A DNA stretch of 64,000 nt from Hypoxylon rubiginosum. Taxonomy: Eukaryota > Ascomycota > Sordariomycetes > Xylariales > Hypoxylaceae. Position 1 is the first letter of the stretch. The number at the start of each line of letters is the position of its first letter. The translations under genes were made by a program, and so were the position numbers. The notes beneath the pieces are model-generated. The model was not told the origin of the DNA and did not search any database. It saw only the letters and a list, made by a program, of their open reading frames with translations. The stretch lies in assembly GCA_902806565.1 (NCBI GenBank), contig CADCXA010000056.1, positions 1,165,565 to 1,229,564 of the forward strand, read 5' to 3'. Of the stretch, positions 1 to 10,657 are shown piece by piece.

Positions 1-37
1 GCTTAAAGTCATTTTAGATTGTTGACAACGATTATAG

Positions 38-781
38 AACAATCCCGTCGTGATGACATGGAATCCCTTGGCTACGTCATGTTATACTTCTGCCGAGGAT
101 CCCTCCCCTGGCAGGGGTTGAAGGCTGCCACTAAGAAGCAGAAATACGATCGTATCATGGAGAAGAAGATGACCACGCCGACCGAGGTCCTCTGCCGCGG
201 CTTTCCCAACGAGTTTGCCATCTACTTGAACTACACTCGGTCCCTTCGATTCGACGACAAGCCCGATTACAGCTACCTCCGCAAGATCTTCCGCGATCTT
301 TTCGTTCGTGAGGGTTTCCAGTACGACTATGTCTTCGATTGGACAGTCTACAAGTATCAGAAGAACGCCCAGGCGATTGCTCAGGCCGCTGGCCAGGGTG
401 AGAACGACGACGACAAGGCCAGACGGACCACTGCTGCTACCGCTGGTCAGACCCCCCAGTCGGCTGCTGTCAAGCCTAATGCAATTCCCAGCACTCGCCG
501 CAAGGTGATTGACCGTGGTGCTCCCGGTGTTGACACTCCAGAGACCAACCGTGCCGTCGGTGGAAGCGACAGGATGTGAGTGTCTCGCCAGCCCAGCCCA
601 ACCCAAGCATTCCTCGTAAGGAATCATATTTCCTTCGCGTTTGGTGTGATTTACAGCGCTAGCCGGAGGAACTGCTGACATGATTGCTGACACTTCAGTT
701 TACGATAACAGGCTGCGATCAGCTTCCAAAGGTCAAGGCACCGGCTCCGGATATGCGTCGGGCTCCTACCGCCCGAAATGA
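38..781 (+). CDS. ck-1a: Casein kinase 1 (CK1 delta/epsilon, Hhp1/CK-1a type), 3' part only
   Basis: Serine/threonine kinase of the CK1 delta/epsilon group, which in fungi acts in DNA repair, growth and clock-protein phosphorylation. The window opens inside an intron that ends with an AG at 36-37, so only the C-lobe and tail are present. Exons are 38-575 and 712-781 (donor GTGAGT at 576). The exon begins with [14 protein letters not shown], then [37 protein letters not shown] and [17 protein letters not shown] text. These are near-identical to the C-lobe of animal CK1 delta, including the SLPWQG kinesin-homology-type segment. The tail after the kinase domain is low complexity and ends SGSYRPK with stop TGA at 779-781. 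The second exon was placed because it continues the GGSDRM frame as LRSASKGQG and then stops. It lacks the C-terminal cysteine pair of membrane-bound Yck kinases, which supports the nuclear/cytosolic class. The family call is very secure; the missing 5' exons are outside the window. Confidence 0.93.
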
Positions 782-3105
782 TTCCCTGGCGTCTCCCCGC
801 TGGTACCATCCGCTGCGTTGGCGCGGGCGTAACGAATACATGGCCCGCCCACTAGCAAGCAACTTCGGATCATGGTAGCCTCACAAACCCCTTTTGCATT
901 GGCCCTCGAAATCCAACTGTGGATTTAACGCCAAGTATCATAGGATTGAGGATCATGCCTGATTCTTTTTCATATCTTAAGGATTGCTATTGTTTCCGTT
1001 CTTCGACGACTCTCGGTTCATGACTCAATATCCTGGCTCGGACAACCAGGTGGCTCTAGAAGGCGTAGATTTGTGTCCCTTGGACACATTCGACGTTCTT
1101 GTGGGGCTGCTTCGGTTTGTCTGAACGGCACTTCCGACACTCTGGCTTGCTTAGGGTGTCGTTAAGGGATTTAGTCTATCAGGCACGTTTATCTCGGCTC
1201 ACGCTTCTCAATCCCACACGTGAACTGAAGAGGGACGCCTACCCAGAGATTGAGCTTCAACAACTACTCCAGAATTCGTACACGTTCCGTTCTGATGGTT
1301 GATGCTCCTTCGATGCGATACACCGGCCTTCTCATATGATCAAAGCCTTTGGTTTCTTTTTCGCTTCTTCGGTGGTTTCTTTTCTTCATTTTCCTATTCG
1401 GACATTGGACTTGTCACGCCGATCTCCTCTCCTGGGGAGGTAATAATGAGGTGGAAGGGGTTCGTACAAGGGGATGGGCTATGGCCGAAGCTAGCCTACT
1501 CAAAGTCTTCGTGGCTCATCAATACCGCAGAAATCCGAATCTAGCCGAAACTGCATGACTTATAGGGGGTGAAACAGGTGGCCAACATATTGGTGATGCA
1601 TAATATTGTCACTGCTTCGGCTGTGGCAGGCATCGCCATATGATGGATCCCTGGTTCAAAACATCTCTTAGTAGTTACGTTTAGGATGGATTGGTCAGGT
1701 TATCGGAGCAGTCTCGCCAGTCTAGCAGAGCAGTGTGTACCAGAGCCAGGTATCGGCATTGACCTGCCGATACCTCTAAGCACGACTCTCTGAAAGATGG
1801 ACTGATGTCTATGAAACGGAAGACGTGAGGCAAGGACCTTGGTGGACCAGCGGCGATGGTAGAGTTGACTCACGAAGCCTTGGACGGAGAAGAGATCCCC
1901 CCTCATGGTGGCAACAGGCAACCGATACACGTTAGGTAGTAACACAGAATGAATTCTATTTGCATCATCACGCTTCTAGACCCATGGCCATGGGTCAATG
2001 TTATGTCTATTTGCCTATAGCGTGAAGTAGTGAAGTGAAGGCATTGGTAGAAATGAGTAATAACCTACATAGGTAGGTACAGGTACGTTCGCGACAATTG
2101 CCAAGAGGATAGAATCGCCTCATTCCACAAATGGTAGGATTATTATATCTATGGTTAGGCTTCATTCAGTTGGGGCTGGGGTATTCTCTACATATATATT
2201 GTAGAATCATTCTGGCGCTAGAATAGTTCTGACTCGACGGTTAACGAAGGGAGAAAACCCACACTTTTCCTTCTGCCTACCGTTCTCTATTTTATTGACT
2301 TGGATTTATTATTTCGAACCTAGCTAGTTACATACCTAGGTTATATAGGTTGAGGCTGTGCTCATTTCGAGATCACATGGGCAGTAGTAGCATACGAAGC
2401 CTCCCAGACAGCTGACAACGAAATGAACAGGGTACTAACACCTCATGAGACATTTACTTTAGCCACAGTGGTCACGCCTTGCTAAGAATGTTGTATATAA
2501 GGTAAGGATAAGTACCTGTTTTCGCAAGCAGAAAAACAGGAAACAAGAAACAAGAAACAGAAACAGGAACTCGGAATTCAGAATCCATCTCCTTCTCCTG
2601 TTAGCACATACGTATAAGTAGGTCGAGTATACCGGATTCGGAAGGACCCTGAACATCGGTGGTTTTGCTTTCGATGACATAGTTATCCATCCATCTAGCC
2701 ATCACGAAGGAAAGGAAGACTTGATACCTTTGTAGCGTCTGAGCGTCCATTAATACTACCTACCACTACTATTACCCACTACTACCTCTACTAGGTACTC
2801 GAGCCACTCCGAACCCACCCCCACCGAGATCCATTGGGCACTACCTATTGGACCTGTGGACCCGACAATCTGGGGGAGGGTGATACAACAGTTGCAGCTC
2901 GGAAATTCCCATTCCCAAGCTTTCGAATCTACTAAGACCAAGTAGATTGGCTGCCAGTTAACGAATGCGACGACAGAGTCCACGATACCAATCGTACTAG
3001 TCATACGCTTCTGCTTCTTGCTTCTGTTTGATCCTCCTGATCCGTCAGTCCGTCTAATCCACGAACATACAACTTGGGGCCCAATTCCACAGGCCGTGCA
3101 TTAAG
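782..3105. other. 2.3-kb intergenic stretch without a supported gene
   Basis: Between the stop of casein kinase 1 and the start of the inositol 5-phosphatase. Open frames here are all under 85 codons, mutually incompatible and without family resemblance. The stretch presumably holds the kinase 3' UTR and the phosphatase promoter/5' UTR. Visible low-complexity tracts are an AAACAAG/AAACAGG purine run at about 2527-2570 and a CTACTA-type tract at about 2752-2798. Short TAGGTA palindrome-like motifs occur at about 2066-2085 and 2336-2350. Confidence 0.6.
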
Positions 3106-4656
3106 ATGGATGACATGCCGACATTGGATGTCTTTATACTTACCTTCAACGCAGCAAAACACGATATTAATATTCCCGTCTTTGCTCGACACTTGTACAA
3201 TGCCTTTGGACAGATTGGTTCCAGACTCCCAGAATTGCTCGTCGTGTAAGTATTGAATACGTGCAATCCTAACTCAGGTATATTCGTCTGCGTGAGAGCA
3301 CACTTGCTAACTATTCTTTCAATACTATTCAGCTCCCTCCAGGAGATGGCACCCATGCATCTAGCCTTCATAGGCTCCCACGCATTGTACCCATACTTCC
3401 GGAGCTACGAACTCGCCGTAGATATTGCCGCGGCCATGTTTGTAGCAGAAGAAGAACGCCAGCTCCGCCTGAAAGGCCGAACCTATAAGCTGGTAACGAC
3501 ACGTAATGTTGGTATGACCGGCATTATGCTTTTCGCTTGCGAGCCCGCCGCTGTGCGAAACCTCCAGGCCGCCGAGGTCGGCTTTGGCGCAGGAGATATG
3601 GCCAATAAAGGTGCTGTGGGCCTTCGGACGCTCTACGAAAAACAGGACGCCGATGGTCATATAGTAGCATCGACTGAGCTTACCTTCGTCAGTGCTCACC
3701 TGGAGGCTATGGAGTGGAATCTCGATAGGCGGAACAAGAATTGGGAGAGCATTGTCTCGGGCCTCCTGTTCGAGGACCCTAAGAAATTTGCGGAACGTCC
3801 ATCGCTACACCCTACGCTCCACGGCTCCGAAGATCCCGACGAGGAACAAAATCTCCTCGGGCGGGACTCGACTGAAAAGGCCCTACGTGACATTTCTATA
3901 TATAAGCCGGGCGCCCACCTTTTTGTTGCCGGCGACTTGAACTATCGCCTATCTAAAACATCGCCAGCCCCAGGATCTGTCTTCCCCACGACTGACCCCG
4001 AGAGCCCAAATTACTACGCTAACTTCTTAACGCGTGATCAACTTGCTGCAGAGAAATCAGCCGGTCGTACGCTACATGGATTGAGCGAGGCAGCCATCAA
4101 ATTCCCACCGACGTACAAGCTGGAGCCGTCACCCAAGTCTAAACCGCAGACGGAACTCGGTCGTATTGGAGACGAGGGAGACGAGGGAGACGACGTAGAC
4201 GAGGTCAAGTGGTCCTGGGCTCGTCACAGATGGCCCGGATGGTGCGACCGTATACTGTTCCTTGACATACCCTGGTGGGTTCGGGAGGGGGAGGGTGTTG
4301 GTAAGGCAGCCAAAATGAAAATCACCACCTATGACGCGCTGCCTGCCGTCAGGTCCAGCGACCATAGAGCCGTGTTCTTGCGGTTACAGGTCCCGATGCT
4401 GGACCCCGATAGCCTAGCGCCAACCGAGAGTGCTTGCGAGAGAGAGCAGAGTGCTGTTTGGGACGAGCCCGTGAATCCCCGCATCAAGCTGCCGTTCTCC
4501 GTCGATTTTCGGTCCTGGGAGCACCGAGCTATGGTCAAGAAGTGGGAATCTACCATCGGATGGTCCATGCTGATCTCGCAGTCGAAACAGGGCATCATGG
4601 TATTCATCACCGTCCTCCTTGTCGGTCTCGGCGCTTGGTGGTATCGGTCGCGGTAG
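3106..4656 (+). CDS. INP54: Inp54-like tail-anchored inositol polyphosphate 5-phosphatase
   Basis: Predicted to remove the 5-phosphate of PI(4,5)P2 or soluble inositol polyphosphates at the ER membrane. Exons 3106-3245 and 3333-4656 (donor GTAAGT, acceptor TTCAG) give 487 residues. The start at 3106 begins MDDMPTLDVFILTFNAA, the usual first strand of the endonuclease/exonuclease/phosphatase fold, and the junction yields VVSLQEM with the metal-binding Glu. Further IPPc motifs in order are DMANKGAVG, FVSAHLEA, VAGDLNYR (family WxGDxNxR, here with Ala), FPPTYK, GWCDRILF and SDHRAVF. An acidic EGDEGDDVDE loop sits before WCDRIL. The last about 20 residues are a hydrophobic segment (IMVFITVLLVGLGAWW) followed by YRSR: a C-terminal tail anchor as in yeast Inp54. 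No SAC, SH2 or C2 domain is present. The enzyme class is secure. Orthology to Inp54 rests on size and tail anchor. Confidence 0.92.
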
Positions 4657-5351
4657 GGCTCGGCCTTGATGCGAATTGCGCGATGGCCAAGAGGTTGGTT
4701 TGGGAGATGGTCACGGACGGGGTGAGCACGGGCTAGGAGTAGATGATATACATATGCATATCGGGGTTCATGAGGTTCTCGGCGTCCCTACGTCGTTTTT
4801 TGGTCTTGCATCAAGAATCAAGATTATCACACTTTAGGCATATTCGCGGATCGGTTGCGGTTTAGTTATCCCAAGGCGCATTTATGAATAGACGGGCGGC
4901 GTTGGAGCATTTTCATAAGATGCTGTACGAGCATGTGTACTTCTAGTTTCTCCTCTTCTTTTCTCGCAGCCGTCGTGTAATAAGGTGTTATGAGGAAACT
5001 GAAAACCTAGAGTGTTTATGAGTTTTAGCCTGGGTTGGAAGAATATCGGTAATGTGAGTTGTGTCCATACACCAGAGACGAGGTGCTTCATAGGAGGTAC
5101 CTACATATTAAAGGGGAAATAAAAGGCTATAGAGATTGATTTTTATCGTATTTAGACCGTAGAGCTTGTGAAGATCTATCTACTACGTACTCGGCACTGG
5201 CATTCATATTTTCCGGATACGGAAGTCGATATTAGACATATCGCGGTTGGGTCTTCTTTGTCTGGATTCGCACTATTCTGGAAACTATTATTACTAGCAA
5301 CTTCTTGCAAGATTCTTCAATGGCATTGTATGAAAAATAATCGGAGCAGAT
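4657..5351. other. Intergenic, 695 bp
   Basis: Between the 5-phosphatase and the APH-fold gene, same strand. It is AT-richer than the flanking genes and carries no convincing open frame, RNA or repeat. It presumably contains the upstream 3' UTR and the downstream promoter. Confidence 0.6.
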
Positions 5352-7133
5352 ATGTCGGAATCCCCATCAAGCTTCGTGGAGCGATCCCGGCTTGAGCGTC
5401 GAGCCGAGCTGACCCGTCTCGCTCGAGATCATCAGACAGACATAGGCATAATCCTCGGGTTGTCTTGGCTATTTAACGGAACTCAGACGCATGTCGACTA
5501 CATTGGCGGCTTGGATACGAGTAAGATACCAACAAGGTTAGCCAAACTGGTGAGATCGGTACCATGGGACGTAAGGCGGAGCAACGCAGAATTAGCTACG
5601 AAAGAGAAGAGTGTTTTGCCTTCACTCAAGGATGCGCTCGTAGAGGCGGCGCCGGTGGACATTTACCAAGAGGAGAGTGCAGAGGAGAGAAGAAAAGGGA
5701 GACGAAGCAATTACCGCGACTTCGCCGGCATCCTCGCGCAGATCGACACTACAGTCATCGCCTCCTTCGCGCTCGACATCTTACAAGCTCGCCATGAGAA
5801 AGTACACAACTATAGCCTACCACCGCTACCATTTCCCAGTGTCAGCGGCCCGTCTTTCGGCTCGGCGCACGTCTTCTACTCGATCGAGTTCTACGACGGG
5901 ACCAAGTGGATCATCAAGATCCCGGCCAACGGCACGCCCGACATCTGGGACAAGCTCGGCGCCGAGACGATGCGCATCGAGGCCCTTACACTCAACCTGC
6001 TCAAGACCGAGACTAGCGTGCCTGTCCCCGAGATCATTGACGCCGACTCCTCTCCCCATAACGAGCTCCACGTCCCTTACCTGATCATGGAGCTTGTGGA
6101 GGGCCAGACGCTAGACCGCGTGTGGTTTGGAGAGCACGGAGAGGACGAGAAGAAGATCAAGGAGAGGAGGACTAAAGTTTTAAACGGTCTGGCGCGGGCC
6201 ATGCTGCAGCTAGGCAGATACGAATTCGAGCGCGGCGGGGCGCCCATGTTCGACGGCGAGGGATACCTCGTAGACGTGGGACCCCTTAGGGAGCTCGACG
6301 TGCAGGCTATGGTCGACCGCTGGCTCGACAACGAGGATTGTGAAAAGGGGCCCCTGTACACCAGCATTGGGCCGTTCAGAGACGCAGCCGAGATGCACAC
6401 AGGGCTGCTGGATCTTTACCCTTGCGATGTCGAGCCATGCGTAGGGGTCGACAGGCTGCTTCGTCTGCTTATAGATCTCATACGCGAGCCATCGGGTCTG
6501 GGACGCCGAGGCGGTAAGGACAAGAAGAAAAAGGGGTTCGTCCTCACACACCCGAACCTTAGCATACGCGACATCATCGTGTCGGAAGACGGTACTCTCA
6601 AGGGAATAGTCGGGTGGGATGGCGTACGTGCGGCGCCCAAGTCAGTCGGCAACGAGGCGCTACCGCGCTGGCTCGTCCGGGACTTCAACCCGTTCGTCTG
6701 GCACTGGAGGCCGCCGGCGGAATTCTGGCGGAGGAAAAACGGTGCCGGCGAAGAGGCGCCCGAGGGGTTTAACAGGTTCGAGGACGCGCCCTGGGTGCTG
6801 AGGGAACTCCGAGACGAGTACGCGAATATCATGCGGGACCTCAAGAGGGAGAAGGGGCTTCACACGGACGCGGAGGAAGAGGTAGACGTGACCAAGCAAT
6901 CCTTGGTGGCGCTCAGCCTGGACGCGGCGGCTCGGGATCCGAGGTGCAAGAGCGCCGTGCTGAGGAGGATCCTGGACAAGTGCTCCCGGGCGTCGGAGGA
7001 GTTCGATTTCGGCAGCATCGTGGAAAGCCTCGAGGACGGCGGGCAGCTGGATGGGTATAAGCGGAAGTGCCTGGAGAAGAACCTGACGGAGTTGATCGAT
7101 CGTGGATACGTCAGGGGGGCAGTTGTGTGGTAA
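5352..7133 (+). CDS. Aminoglycoside phosphotransferase (APH)-fold protein, probable pseudokinase
   Basis: Single-exon, 593 residues, GC-rich. Central part matches the fungal APH/choline-kinase-like superfamily: WIIKIP (candidate ATP-binding Lys189), EALTLNLLK, VPVPEIIDAD, VPYLIMELVEGQTLDRVW, then the region where the catalytic loop should be. In the family this reads HxDxxxxN followed by IDWDG. Here it reads HPNLSIRDIIV (H400, N402, D407) and GIVGWDGV (G421). The catalytic Asp is Asn, the metal-binding Asn is Asp, and the second metal-binding Asp is Gly. The surrounding text (KGIVGWDGVRAAPKSVGN, LPRWLVRDFNPF) is otherwise canonical, so these are point replacements rather than misalignment. 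It is longer than classical APH enzymes, with a long N-terminal part and a C-terminal helical tail. Function is unknown; loss of phosphotransfer is an inference from the motif. Confidence 0.85.
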   Translation: MSESPSSFVERSRLERRAELTRLARDHQTDIGIILGLSWLFNGTQTHVDYIGGLDTSKIPTRLAKLVRSVPWDVRRSNAELATKEKSVLPSLKDALVEAAPVDIYQEESAEERRKGRRSNYRDFAGILAQIDTTVIASFALDILQARHEKVHNYSLPPLPFPSVSGPSFGSAHVFYSIEFYDGTKWIIKIPANGTPDIWDKLGAETMRIEALTLNLLKTETSVPVPEIIDADSSPHNELHVPYLIMELVEGQTLDRVWFGEHGEDEKKIKERRTKVLNGLARAMLQLGRYEFERGGAPMFDGEGYLVDVGPLRELDVQAMVDRWLDNEDCEKGPLYTSIGPFRDAAEMHTGLLDLYPCDVEPCVGVDRLLRLLIDLIREPSGLGRRGGKDKKKKGFVLTHPNLSIRDIIVSEDGTLKGIVGWDGVRAAPKSVGNEALPRWLVRDFNPFVWHWRPPAEFWRRKNGAGEEAPEGFNRFEDAPWVLRELRDEYANIMRDLKREKGLHTDAEEEVDVTKQSLVALSLDAAARDPRCKSAVLRRILDKCSRASEEFDFGSIVESLEDGGQLDGYKRKCLEKNLTELIDRGYVRGAVVW

Positions 7134-7605
7134 TATCGACCCTAGCGGCATAGAGGCATAGTTGGGCGTATATTTCAGTCGATCTACTAGTTTTTACCTG
7201 AGTTTTGGGTCAAGGAAAAGCTTCGAATTAATAGTCTCCATCTTCTACTAACCGTTCATAAGTAATCTGATCATTTTTGTATGAAAACTTGGTCCTTTCC
7301 CCAGCGTTCTGGATCTAGTATCTTCCCAGATACCTAAACTTGGTATACGACCCTTCGGCGGCGAATCATATGTCATATATATACCTAAGACTTACCCGCC
7401 TAGAGGGGCTGGAGGGTAGTATGCGGCTCCGGCTTCGGTTCTAGTGCGCGGGCCGGACCCGTTTAGCTCTGGTATAGAATTTTAAAGCCCACAAATGACG
7501 GGTTGAAGGGAAAAAATATATATACTGTTTTACGAAAGAAACTGATACACTCCGTAGATGCATATCTCGGCGCCAGTCGAGGTGCGGTATTGGAATCACG
7601 TACAC
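7134..7605. other. Intergenic, 472 bp
   Basis: Between the APH-fold gene and the first tRNA-Leu. No gene seen. A TATATA-rich patch at about 7372-7384 and another at 7517-7525 lie upstream of the tRNA but are too common in this genome to call as promoters. Confidence 0.55.
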
Positions 7606-7703
7606 GGCAAGATGGCCGAGTTGGTTATGGCGTGAGGTTAAGGTCACCTTAGCATCGATTCCTCATGGAGCAATCCGCGTGGGTTCAAATCCCACTCTTG
7701 TCA
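7606..7703 (+). tRNA. tRNA-Leu(AAG), with a 16-nt anticodon-loop intron
   Basis: Folds as a class II tRNA. Acceptor stem GGCAAGA/TCTTGTC has one G-T pair at position 2; discriminator A is at 7703. D arm is GCC...GGC. Anticodon stem TGAGG (7633-7637) pairs with CCTCA (7661-7665). The loop is TT-AAG-G, then an intron at 7644-7659 (tcaccttagcatcgat), then T. The intron contains CCTTA, complementary to the anticodon region as is usual for tRNA introns. The variable arm has a GGA/TCC stem, and the T arm is GTGGG-TTCAAAT-CCCAC. A box (TGGCCGAGTTGG) and B box (GGTTCAAATCC) are intact. A T-run downstream (about 7734) can act as Pol III terminator. CCA is not encoded, as in eukaryotes. Confidence 0.95.
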
Positions 7704-8188
7704 CAAATAGTACAGTATGTCCTTGACATTCTCATTTTTGGTCTTTTTTCCTTTAGTAACATCTGAGTCTGAGTGAGTTTAGTGTTGGTCCCCGAGGCCT
7801 TGCTGGCTGTTGGAACTTGATACCGACAGACCGAGCGGTAACGAATCGTCATGTGGCTTGTAACTTGCTTCACTTGTGTAACGATGGCCCGGTAAGTTTT
7901 GCGTGTCGCAAGAGAATTACCCGAGGCTTGGTTCTTTCATGTCGATCAAAGAGGTCATAACCGAAACCGAGGGTAGATGTATGTATTAAACTGCGCAAGT
8001 TTGGCCACCCAGCCACCATGGTGTTATGCTGGTCAAACTATATGGCCACCGTTGATCGTACAAGTGATAAAAGTATAAAAGATTAACATAAAAATGTAGA
8101 ATTGCCTGTTGTTAAAGAGGAAGAAAAAAGGTTATTCTTGGGCTAAGGACTCTAATAAAAGAAACCAAAGGAAAAAAAGAAGAAATCT
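7704..8188. other. Spacer between two convergent tRNA-Leu genes
   Basis: The 485-bp loop of a 98-bp inverted repeat formed by the two tRNA genes, whose 3' ends face each other. T-runs just downstream of each gene (plus-strand T's at about 7734-7750; plus-strand A's at about 8170-8178 for the minus-strand gene) fit Pol III termination. No open reading frame of note and no similarity between the two tRNA flanks. Confidence 0.6.
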
Positions 8189-8287
8189 TGATGAGAGTGG
8201 GACTTGAACCCACGCGGATTGCTCCATGAGGAATTAGATGCTAAGGTGACCTTAACCTCACGCCATAACCAACTCGGCCATCTCACC
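8189..8287 (-). tRNA. tRNA-Leu(AAG), with a 17-nt anticodon-loop intron (second copy, opposite strand)
   Basis: Read on the minus strand the acceptor stem is GGTGAGA/TCTCATC with the same G-T wobble at pair 2; discriminator A corresponds to 8189. D arm, anticodon stem (TGAGG/CCTCA), anticodon AAG (8251-8253), variable arm and T arm (GTGGG-TTCAAGT-CCCAC) match the copy at 7606-7703 apart from one base in the T loop. The intron (8233-8249) is one base longer. Acceptor pairs 3 and 4 are T-A and G-C here versus C-G and A-T in the other copy, so both differences are compensated and both genes can fold. A seven-T run follows on the minus strand (plus 8172-8178). Confidence 0.95.
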
Positions 8288-8814
8288 GGTAATCACTTAG
8301 TGTGACTTCTCGGTCTTTTATTGTGGTATAAGATGTAGATTGTGTGTCTTTGCCTCCTATTGGTCCCTTCGTCTCGTCTCCGTTCAACCCTTTGGGATCT
8401 TTTGGGGTAGACGTGCATGTATTTTATCAAGTGGGACTTCCGTTTCTTTTCTTACGATATCGATATGGTACGGAATATACATAGCCCTAAGCTTCGACAC
8501 GCTTACAGCATCCGGCTCAAGTTTCTCCCCCCGCCAATTGGCATATCTGCCCCTCCATTGGCAGCTATTGGTAGCTATTGGCCGTATGTAACCGGATCCT
8601 TTATTCCAGTCCACCGTACCGAGGGAATAGAGTGAGGGTTCAATTGTCAGCCTCCGAACTTTAGAAGCTTACCTTGGTAACTTTCTTTACTTTTATTTTT
8701 ATTTTCCTATTTATATTTTATTTTATATTTAACATTTCCGGCCAAAAGTTCCTTTCCGTACCATTTTCCATTCGTATGAGTTTGCCATACGGAGAGAGTA
8801 CGTGCTAGGACAAG
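8288..8814. other. Intergenic, promoter side of prpD
   Basis: 527 bp between the second tRNA-Leu and prpD. The proximal part (8684-8732) is a TTTTA-type pyrimidine/AT tract, common in fungal core promoters. An imperfect repeat of the type CATTGGCAGCTATTGGTAGCTATTGGC at about 8556-8582 contains three ATTGG (inverted CCAAT) pentamers. No gene is supported. Confidence 0.5.
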
Positions 8815-10657
8815 ATGTCTTCTGTCAATCGCAGCCTGCAAACAGCTTCCCGATCACTCCGCTTCCAACCAAGAGCAACCCTACAGAGGATAGCTCCCCT
8901 AAGCGTTTCCTCACGGGCAGCGACAGCGAAATTCGGAGCTACAGCACAACCAACACACCCCGCCTACGTCTTGCGCTCTTCGTCCTCCTTCTCTACCACT
9001 ACCGCACGACAGTCTGCTCCCGCGATGCCTCAAGAAGCAAGAGAGTATGATCCCGAGGTCAAGGACATCGCCAGTTACGTCACCAAGCCAATTGAGTCCG
9101 AATTAGCCGTAGGCCTTCCCACCTAGCTACCCCTCTCGTCTATCTTTGATCTTGCGGTGGTGGGAGAACTTTACAAGGTGCCGGGCTAACTGGGTTGTAA
9201 CCTGCCATAGTTTGACACTGCACGATGGGTTTTCCTCGATACCCTAGGATGTGGACTTGAAGGTCTGCGGTTTAAAGAATGCACCAAGCTCCTTGGCCCG
9301 ATTGTTCCGGGCACCGTCGTCCCCAACGGCACCAAGGTTCCTGGCACCGACTTCGTCCTCGACCCCGTCAATGGCGCCTTTAACATTGGCGCCATGATCC
9401 GATGGCTTGACTACAACGACTGCTGGTTAGCCGCTGAATGGGGTCACCCGTCTGACAACATGGGTGCTATTCTCGCCGTTGCCGACTGGGTTAATCGCAC
9501 TAACAAGGCGGGCGGTAACCTTGCTGGAGGCAAGATCTTCACCGTCAAAGATGTCCTTGAGGGCATGATCAAGGCGCACGAAATCCAGGGCTGCCTGGCA
9601 CTTCTTAACTCGTATAACAAGGTTGGACTTGACCACGTCGTACTGGTTAAGGTTGCCAGCACTGCAGTCGTGTCTCAAATGCTTGGGTTGAGCGAGAAGC
9701 AGATTGCCGATGCCGTCACGCAGGCTTGGGTCGATGGCCAAAGCTTGCGAACTTATCGACACTCACCGAATACCATGTCCCGGAAGTCGTGGGCTGCTGG
9801 CGACGCTTGCCAAAGAGCCGTCGGCCTTGCATTGAAGGTTATGAAGGGCGAACCCGGTATCCCTACCGTCCTATCCGCGCCCGTATGGGGATTCTACGAC
9901 GTCTTGTTCAAGGGTAACAAATTCGAGTTCCAACGCCCCTATGGTAGTTATGTGATGGAGAACGTCCTGTTCAAGGTCTCATATCCAGGTTCGTGCCCCA
10001 TATGCGATTTGAAACCCAACATCCTACTAACTTCTTTTCCAAGCCGAGTTCCACTCCCAGACGGCCGTCGAGGCTTCGCAGAAGATTCACAACAAACTTA
10101 AGGAGATGGGCAAGTCGGCGGCCGATATCAAGGGCATCACGTGCAGGACGCACGAGGCATGCATTCGTATCATTGACAAGCAGTTTAAGCCGATGGACAA
10201 CTTTGCCGACCGTGACCATTGTATTCAATACATGTGCTCGGTGATGCTCGTGTTCGGGCGGCTGGAAGCAACCGACTATACCGACGGCAGCGAGGCGGCG
10301 ACGTCACCATTGGTCGAATCTCTCCGCCAGAAGATCAAGTGTGTCGAGGACCCGCAGTTCACCCAGGACTATCACAACCCGGAGCTGCGCACCATCTCTA
10401 ACGCGCTGACGGTTGAGCTAAACGACGGCACTGTTCTGGACGAGGTGGTTGTTGAGGCTCCCCTGGGACACCGCCTAAGGAGAGAGGAGGCCAAGCCGCA
10501 CATTCTGGCCAAGTACAAGCGACACCTGGGGCCACACTTTTCCGAGTCACAGGTCAAGGAATTAATCGAGCTAGGAATGGACGGTAAGAAACTAGAGACG
10601 ACGGATGTGGATGAGTACGTTGATAAATATGTTGTGAAGAATAGCCCTTTTGTTTAA
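8815..10657 (+). CDS. prpD: 2-methylcitrate dehydratase, mitochondrial
   Basis: Dehydrates 2-methylcitrate to 2-methyl-cis-aconitate in the methylcitrate cycle, which detoxifies propionyl-CoA in mitochondria. Exons 8815-9108, 9211-9988 and 10044-10657 give 561 residues, the usual length for fungal PrpD (MmgE/PrpD family). The second intron has a TACTAAC branch site. The first about 70 residues are rich in Arg, Ser and Ala and low in acidic residues, a likely mitochondrial presequence. The mature part carries family blocks such as [82 protein letters not shown] and a C-terminal [12 protein letters not shown]. Exon junctions were placed where these blocks join without gap (ESELA|FDTAR and [15 protein letters not shown]). 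No other methylcitrate-cycle gene lies nearby. Identification is secure. Confidence 0.95.

Noticed and set aside
82..693. 203-codon minus-strand frame opposite casein kinase 1
   Set aside because: It is the antisense shadow of a strongly conserved kinase exon and has no family resemblance.
1099..1558. Three overlapping short plus-strand frames downstream of casein kinase 1
   Set aside because: All are under 85 codons, mutually overlapping in different frames and without homology; more likely 3' UTR or spacer.
9427..9762. 111-codon minus-strand frame
   Set aside because: It is antisense to a conserved exon of 2-methylcitrate dehydratase.
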